A DNA stretch of 64,000 bases, taken from assembly GCA_028274465.1 (NCBI GenBank), contig CM051456.1, positions 124,140,880 to 124,204,879 of the forward strand, written 5' to 3'. The DNA comes from Plantago ovata (lineage: Eukaryota; Streptophyta; Magnoliopsida; Lamiales; Plantaginaceae). The notes under the pieces were generated by a model. It ran no database searches and had not been told where the DNA came from. It saw nothing but the letters and a program-made list of their open reading frames with translations. Of the stretch, positions 33,987 to 49,689 are shown in pieces (the stretch's first letter is position 1; each line of letters opens with the position of its first letter). A program made the translations under genes and the position numbers.

Positions 33987-35741
33987 ATGGCGTCGCCAAC
34001 CAGCTCTCAAGTCTCTGACCCTCCGGCCAAAAGGTAATCTTGAATCTTGATTGCTTGATTTACATTCCTGGTTAATCCAATCTTCTTTGATTACTGTAAA
34101 GATTTGTAATGATTTGTGTGACATATTTCATGGGTTTTGTCAAGAAATGTTGAGCATCTTGATTTTTCAGTGTGATTTAATTGTGACAAGTTCTTGATTT
34201 GTTTCATTGGCTTAATATTTTTGTACTTGCACTTTCTCCTATCAGAGAGCAATTATAGCCCAGTAGTGAGTTCATTGCTTTGACTTTTGCTGAACAATCC
34301 AGATTAGATTAGCCTTTGATTTGAATGGAGATACTGTTATGTAAGCTGAATAATCCAAACATAGTTTTCTTCTATCAAGTGCATAAGCAAGAGTCATTGC
34401 TCTCCATTGACTTTTCTAGTGAAGTTATTTTCAATTTCAAATCATGTAGGACTTGTGCTCATGGACGGCCATAGATAATAGGATTATTTCACAAGTTCGG
34501 GGAGGGAGGGGGAAAGTTCTGAAAAATCTATAGAAGTACCAAATTTTGGGTGGGTGGGTGGGGGGGGGGGGGGGATCATACTTTAACGAATCTTATGATA
34601 TGAATAGGTAGAAATCTTAGCAAAAAAAAAAAGAAAAAAAAAAAACCTGTCTTTCCTGAATGTATAGTAATCTTACACTACCGCCAGCCCAAGTGTTATT
34701 CGTGGTATTTCTTGAAGACTGGTCTTTTACATGTTTCACTCACTGATAGTTTCCTAAACTCAAGTCTTCTTCTTTCCATGATGTTGTTCTTATATACAGA
34801 ATCAAGTATATGCTGGCACTGTTATGATACTACAAGTTTGAATCAGAGAGCTCTATATCTTGTTAGAAGAACAACTGTATGTTTGTCAATGCTGTCAAAG
34901 TGTCTCTTGCCTTAGTGTGTAGAACTCTTACATTTTACTTCATTTCAGATTATTAGGTAGAGTTGCATTGGTCACAGGAGGTGCTACTGGGATCGGAGAG
35001 AGCATTGTGCGTCTCTTTCTTAAACATGGTGCTAAAGTCTGCATAGCCGACATTCAAGAAGATCGTGGCCAACATCTCACCCAGAGCCTTGGCCTAGACT
35101 CTACCTACTGTCACTGCAATGTAACGATAGAAGACGATGTCAAACAAGCAGTTGACCACACTGTTGAAAAATTCGGCACCCTCGACATTATGGTGAACAA
35201 TGCCGGCCTATCAGGCCCTCCAATCCCCGACATTCGTGACTTTGAAATCTCGATATTCGAGAACGTCTTTGACGTAAATGTTAAAGGTGTTTTTCTTGGA
35301 ATGAAGCATGCAGCTCGGATAATGATTCCGGCTAAGAAGGGCTCGATAGTCTCCCTTTGTAGTGTTGCGAGTGTTGTTGGTGGGTTGGGCCCACACGCAT
35401 ACACGGGCTCCAAGCACGCTGTTTTGGGCCTAACCAAGAGCGTGTCCGCAGAACTGGGCCAACACGGGATACGGGTAAACTGTGTGTCACCTTTTGCTGT
35501 TGCCACTGGGTTGGCATTGGCACACTTGCCTGAGGATGAGAGGACTGAGGATGCTTTCGTTGGTTTCCGCAGCTTTGTGGGGAATAATGCGAATTTGCAA
35601 GGTGTGGAGTTGACTGTTGATGATGTTGCTAATGCTGTGTTGTTTTTGGCCAGTGATGAGGCCAAGTACATTAGTGGCAATAATTTGATGGTTGATGGTG
35701 GGTTCACATCTTCAAACCACAGCTTGAGAGTATTCCGGTGA
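33987..35741 (+). CDS. ABA2: xanthoxin dehydrogenase, short-chain dehydrogenase ABA2
   Basis: Two exons, 33987-34033 and 34949-35741, give 279 residues. SDR motifs: NAD-binding TGGATGIG (residues 25-32), NNAG (99-102), catalytic Ser154, Tyr167 and Lys171 (YTGSK), with Asn126. The sequence follows Arabidopsis ABA2 closely over its whole length (GESIVRLF, DVNVKGVFLGMKHAARIMIP, ELGQHGIRVNCVSP, LALAHLPE, ERTEDAFVGF, NHSLRVFR end). ABA2 converts xanthoxin to abscisic aldehyde in the cytosol, a late step of abscisic acid synthesis. Tissue and sugar/stress control is known in Arabidopsis, but nothing in this sequence proves it here. The single 915-bp intron after residue 15 contains a long G-run. 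Confidence 0.95.
34548..34574 (+). repeat. G-run in the ABA2 intron
   Basis: GGG-T-GGG-T-GGG-T followed by 15 consecutive G. Together with GGGGAGGGAGGGGG at 34499-34512 this could form a G-quadruplex in DNA or pre-mRNA. It may also be a region of length error. Confidence 0.8.
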
Positions 35742-35923
35742 AGATCTCCGCCAATCCATATGAAGGTTTATGACTTCTTATAGCCAAGTACCATTACACT
35801 CGACCTTGTTCGAGAATACTCGGTGCATGATGTGTATGTATTCATTGTTTATGTAATTCCTGAAAATCGATTAAGCTAAGCTGAACTAAATGAATAAGAC
35901 GTCGAAAATTTGTTTAAGGAGGT

Positions 35924-37760
35924 TGATAGACTCCGCGATTTTGGATAGACGAATTTACTCACCCGCCCAGGCGCTGTTCGTAAATTCACCTCTAATTCCA
36001 GTCTCAGGCCCTTCGTTAAAGGGTTGATAATCAAAACATAACCAAGTGGTAAAACATAACCAAGTGGTAAGTATCGAGAATCGATCGAAGATTAAATAAC
36101 TCTAAATATGTTTATTAATAATTGAATTCCATGGTAAGGTACAAAGCTATGGCCATGTATAAGGCTATGAACGTGAGATTCTAGGAGAATAAAGAAGCAT
36201 TATCAACTAAACTACTTAGACTTATAATTACTCAAGGTAACTAACTAATTAATCACAAATTATATATATAATATAAAATATATAATAATTGAATAACAAT
36301 AATAAATAATACTAATAATACGGCAATAATGCTGGCTAATACGACAATTCGAGTTCGATTTCTCCATTTGGCATATCCGTTCGTGAATTATTGCAAGTGT
36401 AATGCGATTCTCAATCTTGATTCTTATCATTCCTCGCCCCTTTAAAATTAACCTTGTCCTCGAGACTTAAAATATAGACCCATTGCAATTTTTCCATCCT
36501 CTTGAATTTTACTTTTCTCCAGTTAATAAAATCCAACTCCACACACGGGCAACTATGACCCAGTACCATAATCTTGTCATGATCATCCCAAGGGTCAATT
36601 TTTACTCCTAATACTCCAGGGGCTACTCCATGAAACATGAGAGAACCGTGTATTTGGCTATAAGCAAATTTATGGAACAACTCTTCTCGGCCTCCAATAA
36701 AATTCATAACATTACGCTGAAGTATCTTGGTTCCTTGACCAGCCATAGCAAATTCGTCAAAGTCACCACATAATCCTTTTATGTCAAATTCTTGTGATCC
36801 ATAATCCTGGACAACTTGATTGGGATCTTCCGATGTCATCTCATCATCTAAACTGTATTCGGGTTCTTCATCCCAAACAACCGAATCTTCTTTGTCCCAA
36901 ACCGGCTCACAATCGTAACTAGATTTGGTCTCTTCATCCAAAATAAATAAATCATCCAGATGATCAGAGAAATCAGAAACAATCACCTCACCGGACTCTA
37001 AAATTCTCCGAAGAACAACGCATCTAAACTCCAGTCGAAATCCTCCGTAGAAAATTCTCGTCGAGCTTGTCTTTCACATCGAATGACTTGTTCTCGTTGC
37101 TTCTCTTTTGCAAGACTTTCCATATGATCCATCCATTGCCTTCTTGACTCTGCCATGGAGGCTTGGATCTCTCGAATCTTCTGAAACTCTCGAAATATTT
37201 TCTTCATCGTGATGATCAACATAACCGAACACGATGACCTCTATTCAAATCACGGAATCCAAAGAGAGAATTAACTCTCAATGAAAGCACCAATGATAGA
37301 CTCCGCGATTTTGGATAGACGAATTTACTCACCCGCTCAGGCGCTGTTCGTAAATTCACCTCTAATTCCAGACTCAGACCCTTCGTTAAAGGGTTGATAA
37401 TCAAAACATAACCAAGTGATAAGTATTGAGAATCGATCGAAGAGTAAATAACTCTAAATATGTTTATTAATAATTGAATTCCATGGTAAGGTACAAAGCT
37501 ATGAACGTGAGACTCCTGGAGAATAAAGAAGCATTATCAACTAAACTACTCAGACTTATAATCACTCAAGGTAACTAACTAATTAATCACAAATTATCTA
37601 TATAATATAAAATATATAATTGAATAACAATAATAAATAATACTAATAATACGGCAATAATGTTTGCTAATACGACAATTCGAGTTCGATTTCTCCATTC
37701 GGCATATCCGTTCGCAAATTATTGCAAATGTAATGCGATTCTCGATCTTGATTCTTATTA
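35924..37760 (-). mobile_element. non-autonomous LTR retrotransposon with both LTRs
   Basis: Two direct repeats of 506 bp (35924-36429) and 467 bp (37294-37760) are flanked by the 5-bp target duplication GAGGT (35919-35923 and 37761-37765). Orientation is minus. A purine tract (AAAGGGGCGAGGAA) precedes the left LTR, and TTGGTGCTTTCATTGAGAG after the right LTR is the likely primer site. The 864-bp interior has two overlapping minus-strand frames: 74 residues (MKKIFREFQKIREIQASMAE, coiled and charged) and about 191 residues rich in Asp/Glu (PVWDKEDSVVWDEEPEYSLD). No protease, reverse transcriptase or integrase. The LTRs differ by indels, including a 20-bp duplication in the left one. Confidence 0.9.
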
Positions 37761-37765
37761 GAGGT

Positions 37766-38313
37766 CCAATGCAGCTTCATCGTATCTAACATAAATTAAG
37801 AAAATCTGACAATTTTAGAGGAACACATAAATATAATGTGTGGCACTTCCGCGAAAATCAACACTTGATGTGCATCCACGAGCAACAAATGTAGCCTTAG
37901 AAAACCAAAACAGTGGTTTTCTGAGAATCTAAGGATTCCAAAACATTCAGCTTCCGCGTTGCTAATCTGTACAGGTGTACTCTCTCTCTCTCTCCCATTA
38001 AAAAAAAAAAAAAAGAATAATTGATTACCTAGCGATTTCTAGAACACTGCAAAAAACAGTCTTCATATCCGAGATAAGATACACAGTTATGATCCGCAAG
38101 CTAAGAGAAGCCAGTTAATATCTCAGTTCGTCACCTCTCGATCGGCTTCCCGCCATTGTAATCTTTCCATGCCAAGTCGAATACATACAGATATACAACT
38201 ATTCTTCATCTTCTGCATCTTCTCTCAAAATCACAGCTAGACCCATGTCAGACATGATCTTCTCCTTCTCTCTGTCGCTGCTACATAAAAAAACTGGCCC
38301 TCGTATACGTCTT
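37766..38313. other. intergenic and WNK 3' UTR
   Basis: (TC)n at about 37980-37995 with an adjoining A-run. The rest is probably the WNK 3' UTR on the minus strand. No gene seen. Confidence 0.45.
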
Positions 38314-42361
<4,048 letters not shown>

Positions 42362-42539
42362 TCTCCTCCTACTTACAATCACACAGCAATTCAATTAACA
42401 ACAAAAAAGCTGAGGAAAAAAGTGCCACGAATCAGATTCAGATCTCCGGCCGAAACAGACGGAATTCGACAGAATTCAGAGCAATCACCGCCGTATCGAA
42501 CAATCGAATCAACTGAGACGAAATAATTTGGTAAAAAAT

Positions 42540-43310
42540 GGAAGTTTCGGTTTAGGGATTTGTGAATTTTTCCGTTTTGTGTGTTTGTTTGTGTTTGTGT
42601 TTGTGTGTGTGTATACTACGTTTGGTGTGTGTGCGCTTTTGAGGGTGGACGAGGAAAAGGGAGCAGCTTATTGGCGATGGCGGAAGCAAAGTTATGTAAA
42701 AAAATATATATATATATAAGGTGGAAGAGCTTATAATAATAAAACTGGTGTATGTATGTCTGATTGTGACAGATGATGAGGATGATGAAATTGAATAATA
42801 TGATATTATGCCAATTTTCTTCTTCTTTCTGTTTTTTCTTTTCTTTTGCTTCTGGATATCTCTGTTTTGGAATTATTGATGATGCTTACAAATTATATAA
42901 TCATATATCTCTAATAATAATAATAATAATAAATATATATTTTTCATCAATCCAAAATTATTATCCCTTGTTTAAATCTTATCAAAATCAACCGACTTAG
43001 TAGTAGTATAGTAGTAGTGTATGTGTGTGTAACCAAATTAGCTAGAGTATTAGTTACATACTCGTACTTACATCTATGGATTTGATTTGCAATCAAATGA
43101 AACAAAATCGATTTGATTGTTAATCGATTAATTACATGCGTGTGTAATCGAATGCTACCGTAAAAACATTTATCTTGCGTTCATATATACGAGTTGTACG
43201 ATCGAATCGGACAGATAGGCATCTAAATTCATCATCGTACATCTAAAACAAAGAAAGGTAATTTTATCGTAAGTAAATAATGGTTTATGGTCATTTGTTA
43301 TTTTCTCTGA
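42540..43310. other. WNK upstream region, microsatellites
   Basis: (TG)n-like TTTGTGTGTTTGTTTGTGTT at about 42575-42615, (TA)n at 42700-42718 and (AAT)n at 42913-42932. No gene is seen. Confidence 0.5.
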
Positions 43311-43312
43311 TA

Positions 43313-43549
43313 CTTCCTCTGTTTCATTAATAAATTTCTAAGAGAACTATTCATCGTGGACTTTGACCACATATAACTTTTATATTGAATTGTATCAATA
43401 TAAATTAAAAGTTGATTATGAAAATTTACTCCATTTAATTTTATAATATAATTTTACTATATTTTTCTCTATTGTAATTTAAGAGTTATACGTGGTCAAA
43501 CATCGCAATGAATAGTATCCTTAGGAAGTTATTAATGAAATGGAGGTAG
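43313..43549. mobile_element. Stowaway-type MITE
   Basis: 237 bp, flanked by TA on both sides. Ends CTTCCTCTGTTTCATTAATA and the inverse of TTATTAATGAAATGGAGGTAG. A second, half copy of the family lies at 47892-47974. Confidence 0.85.
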
Positions 43550-43559
43550 TACTTGATAA

Positions 43560-44430
43560 AATATCGATCAAGACAAATTGATGCCATCGCCAATGCACGT
43601 CTCTATAAAAAAAAAAAAGACCTTTTTCTTGTGCTCTTTTTTCTAATTAGAAAAAAAGGACGGATGAATTCCTTGGTTTGATGAGTTACCTGGAACTGCC
43701 ATTGCTGGTCTGGCTGGCTTCCTCAATTGCATTTGAATAAACGGGCCAATGCGCTAATGATTGGTTGTACTGCACATGAAATCGACCCCAATCCCAGAGA
43801 TGGAGAAGTACCATATTACTGTCCAAGCACAATTAGAAATTGTGTAGGTACAGGAGATTAAGATTAGAATTCAGTGAGAAAGACGGATACATATAATAAA
43901 GTTCAGGAATAAAAAACTTAACCCGTCCATCTTAACATACTTTACAGTATAATAATCTATAATGTCGACAATCTTATGTAAAGCAAATGGGTTACATATA
44001 TTACAATGGCATATTACAAATATATATATACTGTGTTTGCCACTAGCTCATCCGTTCGGCCAACTTATGTCCGAAATAAGTATATTATGTGAAAACCTAT
44101 TGATTTGATACATTAACTCGTCGGTGTTTGCAATAGTTTACCTCATCTAACTTATGAATTTTGGGTGTTATTTGCAACATCTTTTGAGCTAACAAAATTC
44201 TAATATTAAGTTAAGTTGAATAATTCTAGGTCGGGCATGTTGGGTCCAACCTCCTTGAACAACTTTTTTTTTTTTTTTTTGAATTAAAATTGGATTTAAG
44301 ATTATTTTTTTAAAAAAGTTGAGTTTGCAAACACTATTTTTATGTTATAATTTATTTACCTGTTAAATTGTATTCGAGGAACACCGATCATATTATCCTA
44401 TAAGCCAACTTTTACTTAAATTAATGTTTT
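43560..44430. other. AT-rich intergenic
   Basis: No gene and no defined element; T-run at 44268-44280. Confidence 0.4.
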
Positions 44431-44432
44431 AA

Positions 44433-45204
44433 GACCATCTCCAACCATGAAATTCAAGACTATATTTTTTATTCTTTCTTTCATAAGACCCAAACCCCTC
44501 TTCATCTTCAACCATAAGACTCAACTATACACATTTTATTCTTTACTTTTTCATTAACATTATTCATTATCCCATTTCTTTATAAAATAACTTACTATCT
44601 TAAATTCTTTTAAATTGTTAGTTAATTAAATAACGTTAAAAAAATCTAAAAAATTACAATAATGTATTAATTTGATAATAAAAATTGCAATACTTGAAAC
44701 TGAAAAATTACAATACTTGAAGTAGAAAATCAACTTAAAACTACATGCTACATATTAATAATATTAATCCAAGTCTATATTTTGTTGCGTCTTTTTATTG
44801 CAAGTGTATTTTTTATTATTGAATTGAACATTTTTATTATATTATCATAGTGGTATTTTATATTTTATACAATATATTAAATAATAAATCAATTTAAAGA
44901 AAAGATGAAAATAAAAATATAAATAAGATTTAAATTAATAAAAAAAAATGAAATTAAATAAAAGAAGAAAGTTAGAAGAAATCAAACAAATAAAAGAAAC
45001 AAATAAAGTGGAAATAAAAGGAAAAGAAAAAAAGAATATAAGATAATAATAAAATATTACAAAAGATGGGTCTTATACTCTTATGTGGGAAGACTCATCT
45101 TTTGCATAAAATGATAAAAACTCATTTTTCCACTCCTCCAACCATGGATCTTACATGGGTCTTATAAGAGTCTTATGCATAAGACCTCATAACACAATAT
45201 GGTC
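44433..45204. mobile_element. Harbinger-type MITE, 772 bp
   Basis: Begins GACCATCTCCAACCATG and ends ATGGTC, flanked by TAA on both sides (44430-44432 and 45205-45207). Subterminal inverted motifs: CATAAGACCC and CATAAGACTC on the left, GGGTCTTATA and AGTCTTATG on the right. Very AT-rich interior, no coding capacity. Confidence 0.75.
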
Positions 45205-45378
45205 TAAACACCTAAAAAAAAATTTACTAGTTTAATCAGATATCAGGCTAATCACTCAATATCTACCTTATCATTTAGTTTTAATTGCATTGTTTAAAAT
45301 TAACTTATCGGCTAGTATATAAACTCCATTGGCTTATTTCACAATTGACTACAAGTAAATTTGTTACTAGAACACATA

Positions 45379-45915
45379 CTCACTCCGTTCTATTGAGAAG
45401 TTTACGTTTGATTTTTACACAGTTTTTAATGAGAGGTTTTGTTTGAGAGTAATTTATTACTACCTCCGTCCAGGTCAAAGCTTTCCGTTTCGTTTTGTTG
45501 ACTTTTGTCGATCGCAAATTACTTATAAATCATATAGGAGAAAAAAATAAAAAAAATTATATTAAAATAGTACAAATATCAAACTAGTTTATAATAATTT
45601 TTCTAAATTTTTTATTCGATGTGATTTAGAAGTAATTTACAACCCAAAAATGGTCAACAAAACGAAATGGGAAACATTGGACTGGACGGACGGAGTAATA
45701 TAGAATGGAATATAAATGGTATGTGGTGGAGGAAAGTATTAAGTAAAGTGTGAAGGTGGAGGACAAGGATTAAGTATTAAGTAAAGTGTGAAGGTGGAGG
45801 ACAAGGATTAAAGTAATATAAATTGTATGTGGGATAGCTTCCTAAAATAGAACGTATAGAATTAATTGGAACGGCCAAAAAAGGAATACGTAAAAAAATG
45901 AGCGGGACAGATGAG
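45379..45915. mobile_element. Tc1/mariner-type MITE interrupted by another MITE
   Basis: Ends CTCACTCCGTTCTATTGAG and the inverse of GCGGGACAGATGAG, flanked by TA. The 233-bp element at 45463-45695 has inserted into it. Inside the right part, a 38-bp tandem duplication (AAGTGTGAAGGTGGAGGACA twice) lies at about 45742-45808. Confidence 0.7.
45463..45695. mobile_element. nested Stowaway MITE
   Basis: 233 bp, TA on both sides. Long terminal inverted repeats: CCTCCGTCCAGGTCAAAGCT with TTTCGTTTTGTTGAC, matched by GTCAACAAAACGAAA and GGACTGGACGGACGGAG. A hairpin of about 45 bp per arm is possible. Confidence 0.88.
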
Positions 45916-45969
45916 TATCATTCGGCTAGTTTATTTGATAAGTTGACTACATCAACTTATTTTTCAATA

Positions 45970-46606
45970 AATTAGTTTAGGATAAAATTGACCAAACCCC
46001 CTGAACTTTACTACAATTGAGACATTACCCCCTAACTTATTAAGTTTGATACTTAACCCCCTCATCTATTTAAAGTGCTACGACATACCCCCTATATAAT
46101 ATTTTTCCTTTAATTTAATATTTTTCATTCAATTTAATATTTTTCCTACAATTTAATATGTCAGTTTGACTCCAATTAATCCTAATTCATACCGAAAAAT
46201 AATTTTTAAAATTATATTATAAAAATATAAGATTTTACTTCTATAATATAAGTTTAAATTTTATTTTTCCAATACAATTTATATTATAAAAGTGAAAAAA
46301 TAATATTTTCATTAACTGTACCGGAAAAATAATATTTGAACTTATATTATATTATATTATAAAAGTGAAAATCGTATAGTTTCATATTATAATTTTCAAA
46401 ATTAGCTTTTCGGTATGTATTATAATTAATTTGAAATCAAACGGAAATATTTAATTGAATGGAAAATATTAAATTGATAGTAAAATACTATATAGGGGGT
46501 ATGTTGCAACACTTTATATAGTTGAGGGGGTTAAGTCTCAAATTTAATAGGTTAGGGGGTAATGTCTCACTTATAATATAGGTTGGAGGGTTTGATCAAT
46601 TTTTTC
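45970..46606. mobile_element. fold-back element with about 125-bp inverted repeats
   Basis: The left arm (about 45970-46107) and right arm (about 46490-46606) are inverted copies, roughly 80% alike. They share GAGACATTACCCCCTAAC, CTTAACCCCCTCA and ACATACCCCCTATATA in the left-arm sense. Runs of five or more G/C stand out from the AT-rich surroundings. The AT-rich centre contains ATAATATTTT motifs. No frame. No clear target duplication. Confidence 0.8.
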
Positions 46607-46609
46607 CAT

Positions 46610-48560
46610 TAACTATCTTTCATACTTATAATCCTAATCTTAATATTTTTATTTTTAAAATATATATGTGTAATATAATATACATTGTAGATGTAACCTT
46701 TAATTTATAAAGTATATCAAATAATATACGATTTATAAATTATATAATTTAGCTTTACAATTTATGTCATACATTTAGATATAATATATAATTATATTAT
46801 ATTTTGAGTAATAGTATCTATTATTTATGTTTAATATAAATTTAATATTATATTTATAATTATATATTGTAATTTTTAAAGTATATTTTTATAAATTTAC
46901 TATATATTTGTATTTATGGTATTAATTCTATGATCATTTATAAACGACAATATTACAACTATTCTTAAACTATTATTATACATACATCCTAAACCACACT
47001 ATTTCTCCACACCTCTAAAATCAATTAGTTTATTAGTTAATTTATCAGCGACTTATAAATTATTAACTAAGACTTTATTCTTTTTCCTGTGAAAAATCTG
47101 AAATGAAATGAACTGAACTTATGAACTGAACTGAATGAAATCAATATGAACTAAACTTAATTGTACTATAAACATCTGAATTTAACAAATTCCGTGGGAA
47201 AAAAGAAGCTTATCTACTTGATAAGTTACAGATAAATATAAATTTAAATGTTCACAAATTGGGTGATGGACTAATGGCCCATGGAATATTGATCTCTGGG
47301 AAGGATGATTTAAATTGGATGGCCATAGGCCCATAGCTAACATGGTATTATGACAGAGTCTGATGTATTAAACGGTGCCCGAGAAGTTAAGAACAACTAA
47401 AATTATTGATCCCCATTATTTTAAGAAAATGATTTGTAAACTGAAAGTGAAATAAATTTCAAGAGCATTCAGATCAATTTATTTTAATAAAAAACTTGTT
47501 ACAATATGTATGTCAAACATACGAGAAAATGATGTGTGAACTGGAAAAGGGAGCACTTTGAGCTGTTCTACAGAACTTGTTCTCAAAATATGTCAAAACC
47601 ATACCTAGCTATTTAATGTTGCTTTAGTTTTGAATAAAGAACATGATTAAAACTTATAACTTAATTCAAACTAAATGCCAACGTGGTGATGTTTTGTTTA
47701 TAATGCAAGGACTAATCTAATGTACATTATTAATGGTGATGCTAATACATGCTTAATTTGGCCTTCGAAATGATACTGTATTGCTTTCTATAACTGATAA
47801 GGTCACATTATTTACGAATAAAATTGATCTCTCGAAAAATATGTGGATAGTCAAACCTTACTACTGTGTCCGATCAGGTCCCAACTTCGATCAATTCTTT
47901 AAAAGTTATACGTGGTCAAAGATCGCGATGAATAGTCCCCTTAGGAAGTTATTAATGAAACGGAAGAAGTAGTATTAAGAAAATAAAGCAATTGATTTAA
48001 TAATTTTTACCTAGTTTGATTATCGGTTATTGGTAACTTCATAATCAAGTTGCTTAGCGACTACCAACCAACAACATCAGCTAGTTTGTCATCACATTTT
48101 GGTTACTTGTAGTAAAAGACGTCATTTGATCATATATAAACTCCTACTACCTCCCAAAACAAATTTTTTGCATCCCTCACATAATTACATAGTATTACTT
48201 TCAAATAACAACTTATTTATCCCAACTAATTTAAATTGTCATTACTTGATTCATTTTCCCCCAAAGAATTGACACTGAATATTCTTAACGTTGTCTCATT
48301 TTTTTTAAAGCTCTCGTAGATAGTAATGGGTTTTGTGACGTGGAATAGATAGTATAACTTAGGGGTAGTAGTAGTTTTCATATCGGCAAAGTGCAGGGAA
48401 CTTTCACTTCATCGAAACGTCAAAAATTATTGGGACGCCACACCGTTTTTCCAGCTCGAAGGCTCAACGTCATCATGAGAATGAAATATACAAAGTATAC
48501 TTCTAGGGTATTATAAACCAATGTAGTGATATTCTACAAAGTCAACCATAATATATTGCC
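46610..48560. other. AT-rich gene-free DNA
   Basis: Very AT-rich to about 47000. A half copy of the 43313 MITE lies at 47892-47974 (shared CTTAGGAAGTTATTAATGAA). No gene seen. Confidence 0.5.
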
Positions 48561-48566
48561 TTGAAA

Positions 48567-49680
48567 GGGGTAAAATCCCTTTTTTTTATACTTCAGAATA
48601 TGTGACAAGTCCAATTCTGGTACTCCAAAATGGCTAGGTCCAATTTAGGTACTCCAAAGTGATACACGGACAAAGTTTGATAATCCATAGTGGTTAGGTT
48701 CAATAATTTAAGTATTCCAAAGTGACACATGAACCAATTTTGGTACTTTCTTGATTCTTTAGTTAGGGTTTTAGAGCTCAATCGACAATGGAGAAGGAAG
48801 AAGAGGAATGTCGATATGTAAAAAGGAAAACGGTTTTGGAATTTTAGTTTTATCGGTGTTTTTGTTGGTCGACTCTAGATTTTTTTCTTAATATTTAATC
48901 GGACGCATGTAATACACCCCCTTTATATCAATAAAAAATACAGATTTGTTTAAACTACCGACGAGTGTATTCTACGCACGAGTAGGACTATAACCGAGTC
49001 GAACTTTTTTCGAGTTGCTCGAGCTCGGCTCGAAATTCGATTATTTAAGCTCGAGTTCGAGTTCGAGTAAAAACTCTAGCTCGTTTAGTTTATCGAGTCG
49101 AGCTCGAATATTGAAAAGTTCGGCACGAAAGCTCGACGAGCAGCTCGAAAATAATATATTATTTATTTTATATATTTTATTTATTATATATATTTTATTT
49201 ATTATATATGTATAGATATATTATTTATTTTTTATGTTTTATTTATGATATATAAATATTATTTGTTTTATATTTATTTTATATATATTTTTCCCCTTAT
49301 ATATATTTATTTTATTTTATTTTTCTATTTATTTTTTTAAAATAACCTTTCTTATTCGAGCTCGCGAGCCAAACTCGAATAAGAAAAATATGTGTCGAGT
49401 TCGAACTCGAGTCCAAGAGCTAAAGCTCGATCGAACTCGAGCTCGAGCCGAGTGTGAAAATTCGAGTTCGAGCCGAGCCGAGCCAAAACTCGACTCGGCT
49501 CGGCTCGATTACAGCCCTACGCACGAGTGTGACACACGTTTCCGATAAAAATCGACAAAGTACCAAAATTAGTCCGTGTGTAACTTTGGAGTATCTAAAT
49601 TGAACCTAGACACTCTAGAGTACCAAAAGTGGACTTGGCGCACTCTGGAGTACCAAAATTCAAAAAATGAATTTTGCCCC
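48567..49680. mobile_element. inverted-repeat element carrying a hAT MITE
   Basis: About 170-bp terminal inverted repeats, GGGGTAAAATCCC at the left and TTTTGCCCC at the right, sharing TTGGTACTCCA-type repeats (left: TCTGGTACTCCAAAATGG; right, inverted: TTTTGGTACTCCAGAGTG). TTGAAA flanks both ends (48561-48566 and 49681-49686). Each arm has three internal copies of the GGTACTCCA motif at 40-50 base spacing. Without the insertion it would be about 570 bp. Confidence 0.72.
48983..49519. mobile_element. hAT-type MITE rich in GAGCTCG motifs
   Basis: 537 bp with the exact 8-bp target duplication CGCACGAG (48975-48982 and 49520-49527). Ends TAGGACTATAACCGAGTCGA and the inverse TAGGGCTGTAATCGAGCCGA. 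Subterminal regions are dense in GAGCTCG/CGAGCCG. The centre, about 49150-49330, is a TATTTTATTTATTATATA simple-sequence tract. Confidence 0.88.
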
Positions 49681-49689
49681 TTGAAATTG

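Noticed and set aside
35111-35707. 198-residue antisense frame over ABA2
   Set aside because: Shadow of a strongly conserved SDR gene.
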